Shown piece by piece: positions 1-4,933 of a DNA stretch of 8,375 bases (position 1 is its first letter; every line of letters starts with the position of its first letter). The stretch is taken from the NCBI GenBank assembly GCA_031272615.1, contig JAISTL010000224.1, forward strand, positions 1 through 8,375, in the 5' to 3' direction. The stretch comes from Methylobacteriaceae bacterium. GTDB taxonomy: Bacteria > Pseudomonadota > Alphaproteobacteria > Rhizobiales > Beijerinckiaceae. The position numbers and the translations under genes were made by a program. The notes below the pieces were generated by a model. It worked only from the letters and a program-made list of their open reading frames with translations. It was not told the DNA's origin and searched no databases.

Positions 1-220
1 CGCCCGGTTTCCGCCGCAATGCTGTGCCCTATATTAGCGGTGTATCGGGTGATTCGGTTGCCTTGTCCTTGTGTATCAAGGAGTTGGCGGCAGCAGGGCG
101 GCGGCGCCGCCCGCCTGTCACCGTATCCCTGTCGACGTCCATTTCTGTGAGCCCGCCCTCCGGTTCAGTTTGTCGGTGGGGTGGCGGGGTCACGCTCCAA
201 CCCTTGAAGGTGATTACCCC

Positions 221-796
221 ATGACCCGTATTCTCACGAAGGCCGCCTGCGTGCTGGCTCTTTCCCTCGCTCCCTCGTTCGCCGTCCGGGCCCAGGACGC
301 CGCCGTCACCACATCGGTCTCCAACTGGGGGCCGTGGTTCCTGCGCTGCACCACCCGGGTCGACGACGGCAAAACCTTCAAAAACTGCCAGATTGACTTC
401 ACCAAAACCGCCAAGCAGAACGACGGGCGGGAAATTCCCTATCTCGGCGTCATCGTTCAGCGCTTCGACCCGACCAAGCCGTTGAAAATCCGCGCCAATG
501 TGCCGCTGATGAGCATCATTCCCGCCGGCGTCAAGGTGCAGGACAAGGATAAGAAGGATATCACCGTTCTCTCCTTCGACATGTGCCGCGGCGACATGTG
601 CGAGACCTCCGCCGACCTGACCGACGCCCAGGTGAAAAACCTGCTGAAGATCACCGACAACATGAACGTCACCTTCCGCGCCTTCGGTCAGGAGGGCAAG
701 CTGCAGGACATCACCTCGGAAATCCCGATGAAGGGCTTTGCCGAGGCGTACGCCGCCATGATGAAGGAAATGCCGGCGCCGTCCTCCAAGAAATAA
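221..796 (+). CDS. IalB-family (invasion-associated locus B) exported protein
   Basis: The 191-residue product begins with a clear Sec signal peptide: MTR, a basic Lys at 7, a hydrophobic core at about 9-21, and a likely cleavage after AVRA at residue 24. The mature part has the IalB pattern: a W-G-x-W-F/L-x-C start (Trp36, Trp39, Cys43), a second Cys at 56, and a Cys pair at 122 and 127 (MCRGDMC), which in this family probably form disulfides. IalB-like proteins are periplasmic or outer-membrane-associated proteins of alphaproteobacteria. Bartonella IalB is linked to erythrocyte invasion, but most homologues are in free-living species and their role is unknown. The ATG at 221 is chosen because it starts the signal peptide and has GAAGG at 206-210. 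The open frame runs upstream to a GTG at 71, but that extension looks non-coding. A strong terminator follows, so the gene is probably monocistronic. Confidence 0.85.
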   Translation: MTRILTKAACVLALSLAPSFAVRAQDAAVTTSVSNWGPWFLRCTTRVDDGKTFKNCQIDFTKTAKQNDGREIPYLGVIVQRFDPTKPLKIRANVPLMSIIPAGVKVQDKDKKDITVLSFDMCRGDMCETSADLTDAQVKNLLKITDNMNVTFRAFGQEGKLQDITSEIPMKGFAEAYAAMMKEMPAPSSKK

Positions 797-837
797 CGCG
801 TTTACCGACGGACCGAACCTGGCGGTCCACGCATGGA

Positions 838-873
838 GAACGGGCCCGTCGCTGCCGGGCCCGTTCTTTTTTT
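838..873 (+). terminator. Rho-independent terminator of the IalB-like gene
   Basis: A perfect 11-bp GC-rich stem (GAACGGGCCCG at 838-848 with CGGGCCCGTTC at 856-866) encloses a 7-base loop and is followed directly by seven T residues (867-873). It lies about 40 bases after the stop codon of the IalB-like gene. A smaller GGACCG/CGGTCC hairpin (810-815 with 823-828) sits just before it. Confidence 0.93.
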
Positions 874-936
874 GCGCCCGCGGCTGCCCGGGCCGGTCGG
901 CCATCCGCCGCGCCCGGCGTTCAGCCCGTGTTCCCC

Positions 937-965
937 TTGCCATGGGGTGAAATGTTGTGTAACAT
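937..965 (+). promoter_or_regulatory. Putative sigma70-like promoter with overlapping palindrome
   Basis: TTGCCA (937-942) and TAACAT (960-965) are separated by exactly 17 bases, giving a good housekeeping-type promoter for the membrane-protein gene at 1031. Two inverted repeats overlap it. CCCC-N6-GGGG (933-946) covers the -35 box. ATGTT-GTGT-AACAT (952-965) covers the -10 box and could be a repressor site. No specific regulator can be named. Confidence 0.5.
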
Positions 966-968
966 CTG

Positions 969-990
969 AAAAAAAGGGCGTTGGACGCCC
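969..990 (-). terminator. Terminator-like hairpin on the minus strand / 5' UTR hairpin
   Basis: GGGCGT (976-981) pairs with ACGCCC (985-990) around a 3-base loop. On the minus strand this hairpin is followed by seven T residues (complement of A at 969-975), the form of an intrinsic terminator. No minus-strand gene lies upstream of it, so it may end antisense transcription. It may instead act only as a hairpin near the 5' end of the + strand transcript, whose predicted start is close to 972. Confidence 0.4.
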
Positions 991-1030
991 GCGAGGGGAA
1001 TCGCGTCGGACGCTCACGACGAGGGTCGCC

Positions 1031-1426
1031 ATGAGTAGGTCGCTTCGTAAAATTCGAGAGGCGCGGGGGGAACGTGTGGAGCCGCAGCGGCGGGTATCTG
1101 TTCCGAAACCGGTGCGCAACATCACGGAAGTTTTCGCTTACATCCTGTTTCTGCTGGCCATGCTGGTGGACGTCATGTTTCTGGCGTCCATGCTGTTCTT
1201 GGCGGTGGAGTGGTTTGGGGTGATCCCGTTCACCTACCGCGACGTGGTGAGCTGGATCATGGTGCTGGGGCTGGTCACCGCCGTGTTTTACGGTGATTTT
1301 CTGTGGCGGGCCTGGCAAATCCACACGCGGCGGCGCTGGACGGTGGTTCTCATTGCGGTGGTTTGCCTGTTCATCATGATGATTCTCTCCCATTACGGGT
1401 ATTTCGAGATATCGCTGGGCTCGTGA
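1031..1426 (+). CDS. Small integral membrane protein, function unknown
   Basis: The 131-residue product has a basic cytoplasmic N-terminus (residues 1-30, rich in Arg and Lys) followed by three predicted membrane segments at about 34-62, 72-93 and 103-120. The first is long and has Asp47 inside it. A basic loop with HTRRR lies at 98-102, between helices 2 and 3. No catalytic or binding motif is visible and I do not recognise the family. The ATG at 1031 is preferred because GAGGG at 1021-1025 gives a suitable Shine-Dalgarno sequence. The open frame extends upstream to 833, but that stretch includes the terminator hairpin and promoter and should not be coding. The gene appears to be transcribed alone from the promoter at 937-965. 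Confidence 0.72.
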   Translation: MSRSLRKIREARGERVEPQRRVSVPKPVRNITEVFAYILFLLAMLVDVMFLASMLFLAVEWFGVIPFTYRDVVSWIMVLGLVTAVFYGDFLWRAWQIHTRRRWTVVLIAVVCLFIMMILSHYGYFEISLGS

Positions 1427-1454
1427 GCGGATCAGCCCGCGTCGCCGCCGGTTT

Positions 1455-1479
1455 TCGGCAAACCCCGCCGTTTTGCCGA
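1455..1479. other. Stem-loop after the membrane-protein gene
   Basis: TCGGCAAA (1455-1462) and TTTGCCGA (1472-1479) form a perfect 8-bp inverted repeat with a 9-base loop, 28 bases after the stop codon of the small membrane protein. No T run follows on the + strand, so it could be a weak or Rho-assisted terminator, an mRNA-stabilising hairpin, or an operator for the next gene. Confidence 0.4.
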
Positions 1480-1552
1480 CTGTTGCTGTTGATAAACACG
1501 GTTTTCGTGGGAAAATCCGACGTTCCCCTTGCCATCGCCCGCGCCATATGCA

Positions 1553-1581
1553 TTGAAAAGAACGGTTGTTTCTTTTATCGG
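1553..1581 (+). promoter_or_regulatory. Possible promoter of the BON-LysM gene
   Basis: TTGAAA (1553-1558) is followed after 17 bases by TATCGG (1576-1581), about 40 bases before the start codon at 1623. The -35 box is good, the -10 box only partial. A second weak candidate begins with TTGATA at 1489. This is an inference from consensus matching only. Confidence 0.28.
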
Positions 1582-1622
1582 GTTTCCGTTGCCCGTCCAA
1601 CTGCAGGAGAAAGGACATTACA

Positions 1623-2090
1623 ATGGGATTGTTCAGTTTCGTTAAAGACGCGGGCGCCAAGCTGTTCGGCATCGGCGCCGCCAAAGCCGACGCCCCCGCC
1701 GCCGCCGGCGTCACCGCCGAGGCGCTGGAAGCCGCCCTCAAGGAGCACGGCTTCTCCATCGAGGGCCTGACCCTCTCGGTTGACGGCGACAAGGCCGTGG
1801 TGTCCGGCAAGGTCGCCACCACCGAGGAAGCCGAGAAAATCGTGCTGGCGTTGGGGAACGTCGTCGGCGTCGCCTCCGTCGACAACCAGCTCGAAGTCGA
1901 CGCGCCCTCCGCCGACGCGGTGTTCTATACCGTGAAGAAGGGCGACACGCTGTGGAAGATTGCCGAAACCCACTACGGCAAAGGCAACGGCGCCAAATAC
2001 ACCGAAATCGTCAAGGCCAACACGCCGCCGGTGAAAAACCCCGACCTCATCCTCCCCGGCTGGGTGCTGCGCATTCCGCCGCTGAAATAG
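1623..2090 (+). CDS. lysM: BON and LysM domain protein, Kbp/YgaU type
   Basis: The 155-residue product matches the layout of E. coli Kbp (YgaU, 149 residues). It has the conserved N-terminus MGLFSFVKDAGAKLF (E. coli has a near-identical MGLFNFVKDAG), a BON domain at about 31-92 with GNVVGVASVDNQL near its end, and a C-terminal LysM domain at about 101-152. The LysM domain starts FYTVKKGDTLWKIA and ends LILPGWVLRIP. There is no signal peptide. E. coli Kbp is a soluble potassium-binding protein that helps growth at high external K+, and LysM domains generally bind glycan; which applies here is not visible. The start is well fixed by AGGAGAAAGG about 8 bases upstream and by the family N-terminus. 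Ala/Lys-rich residues 19-30 make a linker longer than in E. coli. The gene stands alone, with spacers on both sides. Confidence 0.93.
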   Translation: MGLFSFVKDAGAKLFGIGAAKADAPAAAGVTAEALEAALKEHGFSIEGLTLSVDGDKAVVSGKVATTEEAEKIVLALGNVVGVASVDNQLEVDAPSADAVFYTVKKGDTLWKIAETHYGKGNGAKYTEIVKANTPPVKNPDLILPGWVLRIPPLK

Positions 2091-2100
2091 GCGTTTGGTT

Positions 2101-2168
2101 TGGTGGACCGGGTGGACAATTCCGAATGCGGAATGCGGAATTGTGAGCCCGTCCACCTCAGTCCACCA
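2101..2168. repeat. Nested imperfect inverted repeat
   Basis: Three inverted-repeat layers share one centre. The outermost is TGGTGGAC (2101-2108) with GTCCACCA (2161-2168), the middle GGTGGAC (2111-2117) with GTCCACC (2151-2157), and the innermost CAATTCCG (2117-2124) with CGGAATTG (2136-2143). GAATGCG also occurs twice in tandem (2124-2137). The element starts 11 bases after the LysM gene stop. It lacks a T run, so it is not a classical terminator. It resembles an intergenic palindromic repeat (REP- or MITE-like), but copy number cannot be judged from one window. Confidence 0.6.
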
Positions 2169-2183
2169 CGGCCTTTCCGGATT

Positions 2184-2202
2184 GCCTTGCCGCGCGCAAG
2201 GC
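2184..2202. repeat. Short GC-rich hairpin
   Basis: GCCTTG (2184-2189) and CAAGGC (2197-2202) flank a CCGCGCG loop. It lies between the nested inverted repeat and the frameshifted membrane-protein gene and has no T tract. Confidence 0.35.
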
Positions 2203-2222
2203 GCGCCCTTCCGCCGCGCTGC

Positions 2223-2247
2223 GGTGATATAAACGGGTGATATAAAC
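2223..2247 (+). repeat. 12-bp tandem direct repeat before the start codon
   Basis: GGTGATATAAAC occurs at 2223-2234 and again at 2236-2247, with one G between, ending 2 bases before the ATG at 2250. It could be a duplicated regulator site, or a small duplication that duplicated the ribosome-binding region (each copy begins with GGTGA). Confidence 0.6.
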
Positions 2248-2249
2248 AC

Positions 2250-2698
2250 ATGCGCCTGCCACCTCCCGAACTGTTCATACTGCTTTTTTGGGTTATGCTG
2301 TGCGCAGGCGTGTTTATCTTCGCAGCGATGAGCGCCGGGGGACAAAAACGTCCCATCGAACTGCCGCTACTCGCGCTGTTCCTGGTCGCTTTTCCTTTTT
2401 TGATTGGTCTTCCGACGTTATTAATCACGATTCATTATGAGCGTGGTTTGAAAATTGCTGGCGGGACGCCTGGTGTTATTTTTTTGGTCGGTCGTTTGGT
2501 CATATTTTTGATGGGTTGTTTGGTCTGTTGTTATTTTTGGGGCCGTTCATCGGCTTACTCATCAGCATTAACTGCCTTTTCCACCGGAAAGTCCGGGACG
2601 ATGTCACCGCCTTCACCCTCTCGCTCCTCTCCATCGGTCTCACCGTGGCCTCTTATGCTTTTATAATCGCCTTCTTAGGCGGTGATTCGTCACGATAG
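2250..2698 (+). pseudogene. Frameshifted hydrophobic membrane-protein gene
   Basis: Two overlapping frames look like one gene. The first frame (from the ATG at 2250) encodes hydrophobic segments at residues about 8-28, 37-60 and 74-90. After roughly 2530 it turns into low-complexity Ser/Pro-rich sequence and stops at 2666. The frame one base back (open from 2441) takes over with convincing membrane sequence, for example LFGLLLFLGPFIGLLISI and a later LLSIGLTVASYAFIIAFLG, and ends with TAG at 2698. The crossover must lie at about 2479-2530, where T runs occur: T7 at 2479-2485 and T5 at 2505-2509. Causes could be a true one-base loss, a homopolymer error, or slippage. The restored product would be about 148-150 residues with four or five helices. 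I recognise no family. The region is visibly more AT-rich than its neighbours, which suggests transfer. Confidence 0.55.
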
Positions 2699-2714
2699 GC
2701 CGCGATTCGTGACG
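2688..2714. repeat. Inverted repeat across the frameshifted gene's stop
   Basis: CGTCACGA (2688-2695) and TCGTGACG (2707-2714) form a perfect 8-bp stem with an 11-base loop that covers the TAG at 2696-2698. A second perfect stem follows, CCATGCTC (2729-2736) with GAGCATGG (2751-2758). Neither has a clear T run, so they may be processing or termination hairpins. Confidence 0.4.
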
Positions 2715-2848
2715 TGATGTGCCGATGGCCATGCTCCGGGGTTTATCGCAGAGCATGGGCGGATGCGCCCCTTCGCCGCCAACTTCCCGGATTTACGCGT
2801 TCGCCGCATGTTCCAATGGTTGATATGGCCAAGGTCAGCGCCCCCCGG

Positions 2849-2950
2849 CTGGGATGGCGGACGCCCTCGTCCGCCCGTCGCCGGGCGGGAGCCCGGCGGC
2901 ACACCAAGCGCGCCTGCAGCGCGCGGCGGACGAGGCGTCCGGCATCCCAG
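2849..2950. repeat. Three-way-junction-like inverted repeat element
   Basis: Two nearly identical arms, 2849-2875 (begins CTGGGATG, ends CTCGTCCGCC) and 2925-2950 (begins GGCGGACGAG, ends CATCCCAG), are inverted copies differing by one mismatch and one extra C. Between them lie two further perfect hairpins: GCCGGGC-GGGA-GCCCGGC (2880-2897) and GCGCGC-CTGCA-GCGCGC (2908-2924). Together they fold into an outer stem of about 26 bp closing two inner hairpins. A looser GC pairing extends the outer stem at both ends. This could be a structured RNA, a mobile REP/MITE-like element or a binding platform. No encoded protein is seen. Confidence 0.65.
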
Positions 2951-2972
2951 GCGCGCCGGGCGGCGCGGGCAT

Positions 2973-2993
2973 AAAAAAAGGCGGAGACCCGCC
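2973..2993 (-). terminator. Minus-strand intrinsic terminator
   Basis: On the minus strand GGCGG-GTCT-CCGCC (complement of 2980-2993) is followed by seven T residues (complement of A at 2973-2979). It would end transcripts coming leftwards from the AT-rich region. No minus-strand protein gene lies there, so any transcript would be non-coding. Confidence 0.5.
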
Positions 2994-3009
2994 GGCGCAC
3001 ACTTTTTAC

Positions 3010-3049
3010 CTTGACCGATTCATAGCATTGCAATGCTGCACTGGTCAAG
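3010..3049 (-). promoter_or_regulatory. Possible minus-strand promoter with palindromic operator
   Basis: On the minus strand TTGACC (complement of 3043-3048) and TATGAA (complement of 3019-3024) are 18 bases apart, a reasonable sigma70-like promoter. Most of the spacer is the perfect 14-bp palindrome AGCATTGCAATGCT (3024-3037). An outer inverted repeat, CTTGACC (3010-3016) with GGTCAAG (3043-3049), brackets it. Initiation would fall near 3012, with the terminator only about 40 bases downstream. The symmetric layout could also be purely an operator or a hairpin. Confidence 0.35.
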
Positions 3050-3259
3050 CATTAAGTTGGAGTTATCCACAGGTGGGTGAAATAATTTTATCATGTAATT
3101 ACAAATGGTTAGCTTTCAGCGGGTTGATATCCCGGATCATCCCTGGGGAACAAATCAGATAATTTTTTTGGACAGCCGGGCCAAACAAGCGTAAACCAAC
3201 GTCCCCGGGTTCCGCAATTGTGTGACGGGCCACGAGTCTGCGCCGGTGAGTCATGCTGT

Positions 3260-3314
3260 TGTTTCAAACAGAAATTTTCGTTGTGTTTCAAGAATTCGTT
3301 CGATATATGAAACA
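3260..3314 (+). promoter_or_regulatory. Three TGTTTCA heptamers at 24-bp spacing (operator array)
   Basis: TGTTTCA occurs at 3260-3266 and 3284-3290, and its reverse complement TGAAACA at 3308-3314, so successive copies start exactly 24 bases apart. The first copy is part of a perfect odd palindrome, TGTTT-C-AAACA (3260-3270). The last two form TGTTTCA-N17-TGAAACA. The array ends 39 bases before the start codon of the first DddQ-like gene and overlaps its likely promoter, which fits a repressor that binds several helical faces or loops DNA. The regulator is unknown and is not encoded in the window. Confidence 0.5.
3281..3309 (+). promoter_or_regulatory. Putative promoter of the DddQ-like gene pair
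   Basis: TTGTGT (3281-3286) and TATATG (3304-3309) are 17 bases apart, giving a predicted start near 3316. Heptamer repeats lie on the -35/spacer junction and on the start site. A CCGCCG-GGGT-CGGCGG hairpin (3317-3332) follows, just before the ribosome-binding site GGGGAGGG (3341-3348), and might tune translation. Confidence 0.38.
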
Positions 3315-3353
3315 AACCGCCGGGGTCGGCGGGGGTTCCCGGGGAGGGCGGCG

Positions 3354-3980
3354 ATGAGCGAACGGGTCAGAGAGCTGTATCTTCAGGTGTTGAAAAGTGC
3401 GCGGCGGCAGTTTTCCCGCGGACTCGATCAAGGCGGCGACGTGGCGGCGGAAACCGCCAGGGTGCTGGACCTGTTCCCGGATTTGGACCATCCGCCGCCG
3501 TTCACGGTGCCCGAACCCAAGCCGTCGCACCCGCTGTTGACGCCGCTGTCGGCGTTTCTCAAACAACATCCCGACCTGGTTCCCGGCCTGGCGGAGCTGG
3601 CGCCGTTTCTGCCGTGGACCTACAATTACGCGCCGCGCGCCGATGACCCGAACCTGCACGAGCGCATGGGATGGTTCGAGTTCATTGGCCCTGACGCGCC
3701 GCTTCACAGCCTGGAACTGGGATTCGGCATCGGATTTTCCACCGGAAACGTCACCTACCGGCCGCATATCCATCCGGCGGCGGAGATTTATTGCATTCTC
3801 GCCGGACACGGGGACTATCATGTCGACGGGGAGGTGCGGCGACTCGGGCCGGGGGATTTCAGCTATCACGCGCCGTTTGCCATCCATGCGGCGATTCGCG
3901 GCGATGAGCCGGGGATGAATATCTATTCGTGGACCGGCGATGTGGTTACCTTAAGTAAATATGTGGATGAAGGGATTTGA
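3354..3980 (+). CDS. DddQ-like DMSP lyase family cupin, complete active site
   Basis: The 208-residue product belongs to the DMSP lyase cupin family, whose known members split dimethylsulfoniopropionate into dimethyl sulfide and acrylate at a metal site. The N-terminal half is helical (1-85) with a conserved LPW at 86-88; the cupin barrel follows. The metal/catalytic set is Tyr135, His138, His140, Glu144, Tyr146 and His178. From my memory of Ruegeria DddQ (Tyr120, His123, His125, Glu129, Tyr131, His163), every residue matches with a constant offset of 15. LGPGD (164-168) and IYSW (190-193) are further cupin hallmarks. There is no signal peptide, so it is probably cytoplasmic. ATG 3354 is chosen for GGGGAGGG upstream and for alignment with the paralogue. 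The true substrate could differ, because many annotated DMSP-lyase-like cupins are untested. No acrylate-handling genes are seen nearby. Confidence 0.85.
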   Translation: MSERVRELYLQVLKSARRQFSRGLDQGGDVAAETARVLDLFPDLDHPPPFTVPEPKPSHPLLTPLSAFLKQHPDLVPGLAELAPFLPWTYNYAPRADDPNLHERMGWFEFIGPDAPLHSLELGFGIGFSTGNVTYRPHIHPAAEIYCILAGHGDYHVDGEVRRLGPGDFSYHAPFAIHAAIRGDEPGMNIYSWTGDVVTLSKYVDEGI

Positions 3981-4011
3981 GCGGCTATACACATTTTATC
4001 GACATTCGGTG

Positions 4012-4038
4012 TTGCCAATTCTGAACCTGTTCTATATT
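4012..4038 (+). promoter_or_regulatory. Weak promoter candidate between the cupin genes
   Basis: TTGCCA (4012-4017) and TATATT (4033-4038) match sigma70 boxes but are only 15 bases apart. The 116-base AT-rich gap between the two cupin genes could carry a separate start for the second gene. Readthrough from the first is equally possible, because no terminator is seen. Confidence 0.25.
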
Positions 4039-4096
4039 TCTCAGTCTTGTGCATGGAGTTACTTGGGGGTTGCGGCATAACTCTACCGGCGATTTG

Positions 4097-4741
4097 ATGG
4101 AGCGGGACGTGGACGAGCGGGTGAGAGAACTGTTTATCAAGGTGTTGAAAGGCGCGCGTGACCGCTACGCCTTGGGACTCGACTGGGGCGGAGATACCGC
4201 CGCCGAAGTGGCGAAAGTGTTGGACCTGCTGCCGAACCTGGATCATCTGCCGCCTTTCGATATCCGCAAACCGTCCGCGCCGGCGCCGTTTCTCAAGCAT
4301 TTGTCACCTTTTTTGGCGGAACACGACGATCTCCTTCCGGGGTTGACGGAACTGGCGGTCGAACTGCCGTGGTCCTATGCCTACTCGAAGAAAAAGGATG
4401 AACCGTTGCTGCACGAGCGTCTCGGCTGGTATGAGTTCATCGGGCCGCAGGCGCCCATCAAAAGCCGCACCTTCGGGTTCGGCATCGCCTTCGCTGCCGA
4501 GGGCCTGAGCTATGACAGCCATATCCACGCGGCGGCGGAAGTGTTCTGTGTGCTGGCCGGGGAGGGGGAATACCGCACCGGCGACTCCACCGTCGTTGTT
4601 CTCCCGGGGGAGTTCTGCTACTTCGCGCCCTACAAGGTTCATTCCTCGACCAGAGGCAAGGGGCCGGGCGTGAATATCTATTCGTGGTCCGGCGACGCCG
4701 TCTCGGTGTCCGGGTTTACAGGATTTCCGGGCTTTCCGTGA
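4097..4741 (+). CDS. Second DddQ-like cupin paralogue, Tyr replaced by Phe at the active site
   Basis: The 214-residue product aligns without gaps to the upstream cupin from ERVREL onward, at roughly half identity by eye, so the two arose by tandem duplication. It keeps His142, His144, Glu148 and His182 and the equivalent of DddQ Tyr120 (Tyr139). The position matching DddQ Tyr131 is Phe150 (AEVFC instead of AEIYC). In DddQ that tyrosine is near the metal and has been implicated in catalysis, so this copy may have altered substrate use, lower lyase activity or a non-catalytic role. PGE replaces PGD at 170-172. ATG 4097 is chosen by alignment with the paralogue start; its ribosome-binding site is weak, and an upstream GTG at 4049 is in frame. 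The C-terminus ends in a short Gly/Phe/Pro-rich tail absent from the first copy. Confidence 0.83.
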   Translation: MERDVDERVRELFIKVLKGARDRYALGLDWGGDTAAEVAKVLDLLPNLDHLPPFDIRKPSAPAPFLKHLSPFLAEHDDLLPGLTELAVELPWSYAYSKKKDEPLLHERLGWYEFIGPQAPIKSRTFGFGIAFAAEGLSYDSHIHAAAEVFCVLAGEGEYRTGDSTVVVLPGEFCYFAPYKVHSSTRGKGPGVNIYSWSGDAVSVSGFTGFPGFP

Positions 4742-4799
4742 GAGCGGCGGCTGCATGGTCCCGCCTCGTGCACGCAGTACGGCGCCCGCTACATTTGCA

Positions 4800-4814
4800 T
4801 TATTCTAAGAATAA
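4800..4814. promoter_or_regulatory. Palindromic operator candidate upstream of the ABC operon
   Basis: TTATTC-TAA-GAATAA is a perfect inverted repeat with 6-bp arms in an AT-rich island between the second cupin gene and the transporter operon, 43 bases upstream of the promoter's -35 box. The AT-rich symmetric form is typical of dimeric repressor or activator sites. I cannot assign it to a regulator. Confidence 0.4.
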
Positions 4815-4856
4815 CTTTTAAGTAGCTGTTATTTTTGAAAAATTTCTGAAACCCCC

Positions 4857-4885
4857 TTGAAACCCCGTAGTTGAACCTGTATACG
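4857..4885 (+). promoter_or_regulatory. Promoter of the ABC transporter operon
   Basis: TTGAAA (4857-4862) and TATACG (4880-4885) are separated by 17 bases, the best promoter match in the right half of the window. Predicted initiation near 4892 leaves about 40 bases of leader before the permease ATG at 4934. This suggests the transporter is transcribed separately from the cupin genes. Confidence 0.5.
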
Positions 4886-4933
4886 CGCCCGGTGTTCCCG
4901 GCCGCGGCGGCGGCGTAACAGGTCCGGTTTTTC

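Larger units (their letters stand above)
2699..3353. other. Long gene-free region with RNA-like and regulatory structure
   Basis: I see no convincing protein gene in these 655 bases. The open frames at 2714-3162 on both strands encode Arg/Ala/Pro-rich sequence expected by chance in GC-rich DNA. The left part (2699-3000) is very GC-rich and dense in hairpins. The right part (3001-3353) turns AT-rich and leads into the regulatory region of the first DddQ-like gene. The sharp base-composition change near 3000 suggests that the left part is an inserted repeat element. Confidence 0.5.

Noticed and set aside
100..111. GGCGGCGCCGCC palindrome in the leader of the IalB-like gene
   Set aside because: A GC-only 12-bp palindrome is unremarkable at this base composition and no function is evident.
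71..220. N-terminal extension of the IalB-like protein to a GTG at 71
   Set aside because: The signal peptide starts at 221 with a suitable ribosome-binding site; the extension would bury it.
833..1030. Upstream extension of the small membrane protein
   Set aside because: It would translate the terminator hairpin and promoter, and the ATG at 1031 has a good ribosome-binding site.
29..1885. A 618-codon open frame on the minus strand across three genes
   Set aside because: It is antisense to three well-supported genes and its product is His/Arg/Gly-rich without domains; long antisense frames are common in GC-rich DNA.
3063..3071. A perfect DnaA box, TTATCCACA, in an AT-rich stretch
   Set aside because: It is single; other near matches (3962-3970, 3996-4004) each have a mismatch and no origin genes are nearby, so chance is the simpler explanation.
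2714..3162. Several overlapping open frames of 70-102 codons on both strands
   Set aside because: Their Arg/Ala/Pro-rich products follow the base composition and the inverted repeat; no ribosome-binding sites or family similarity.
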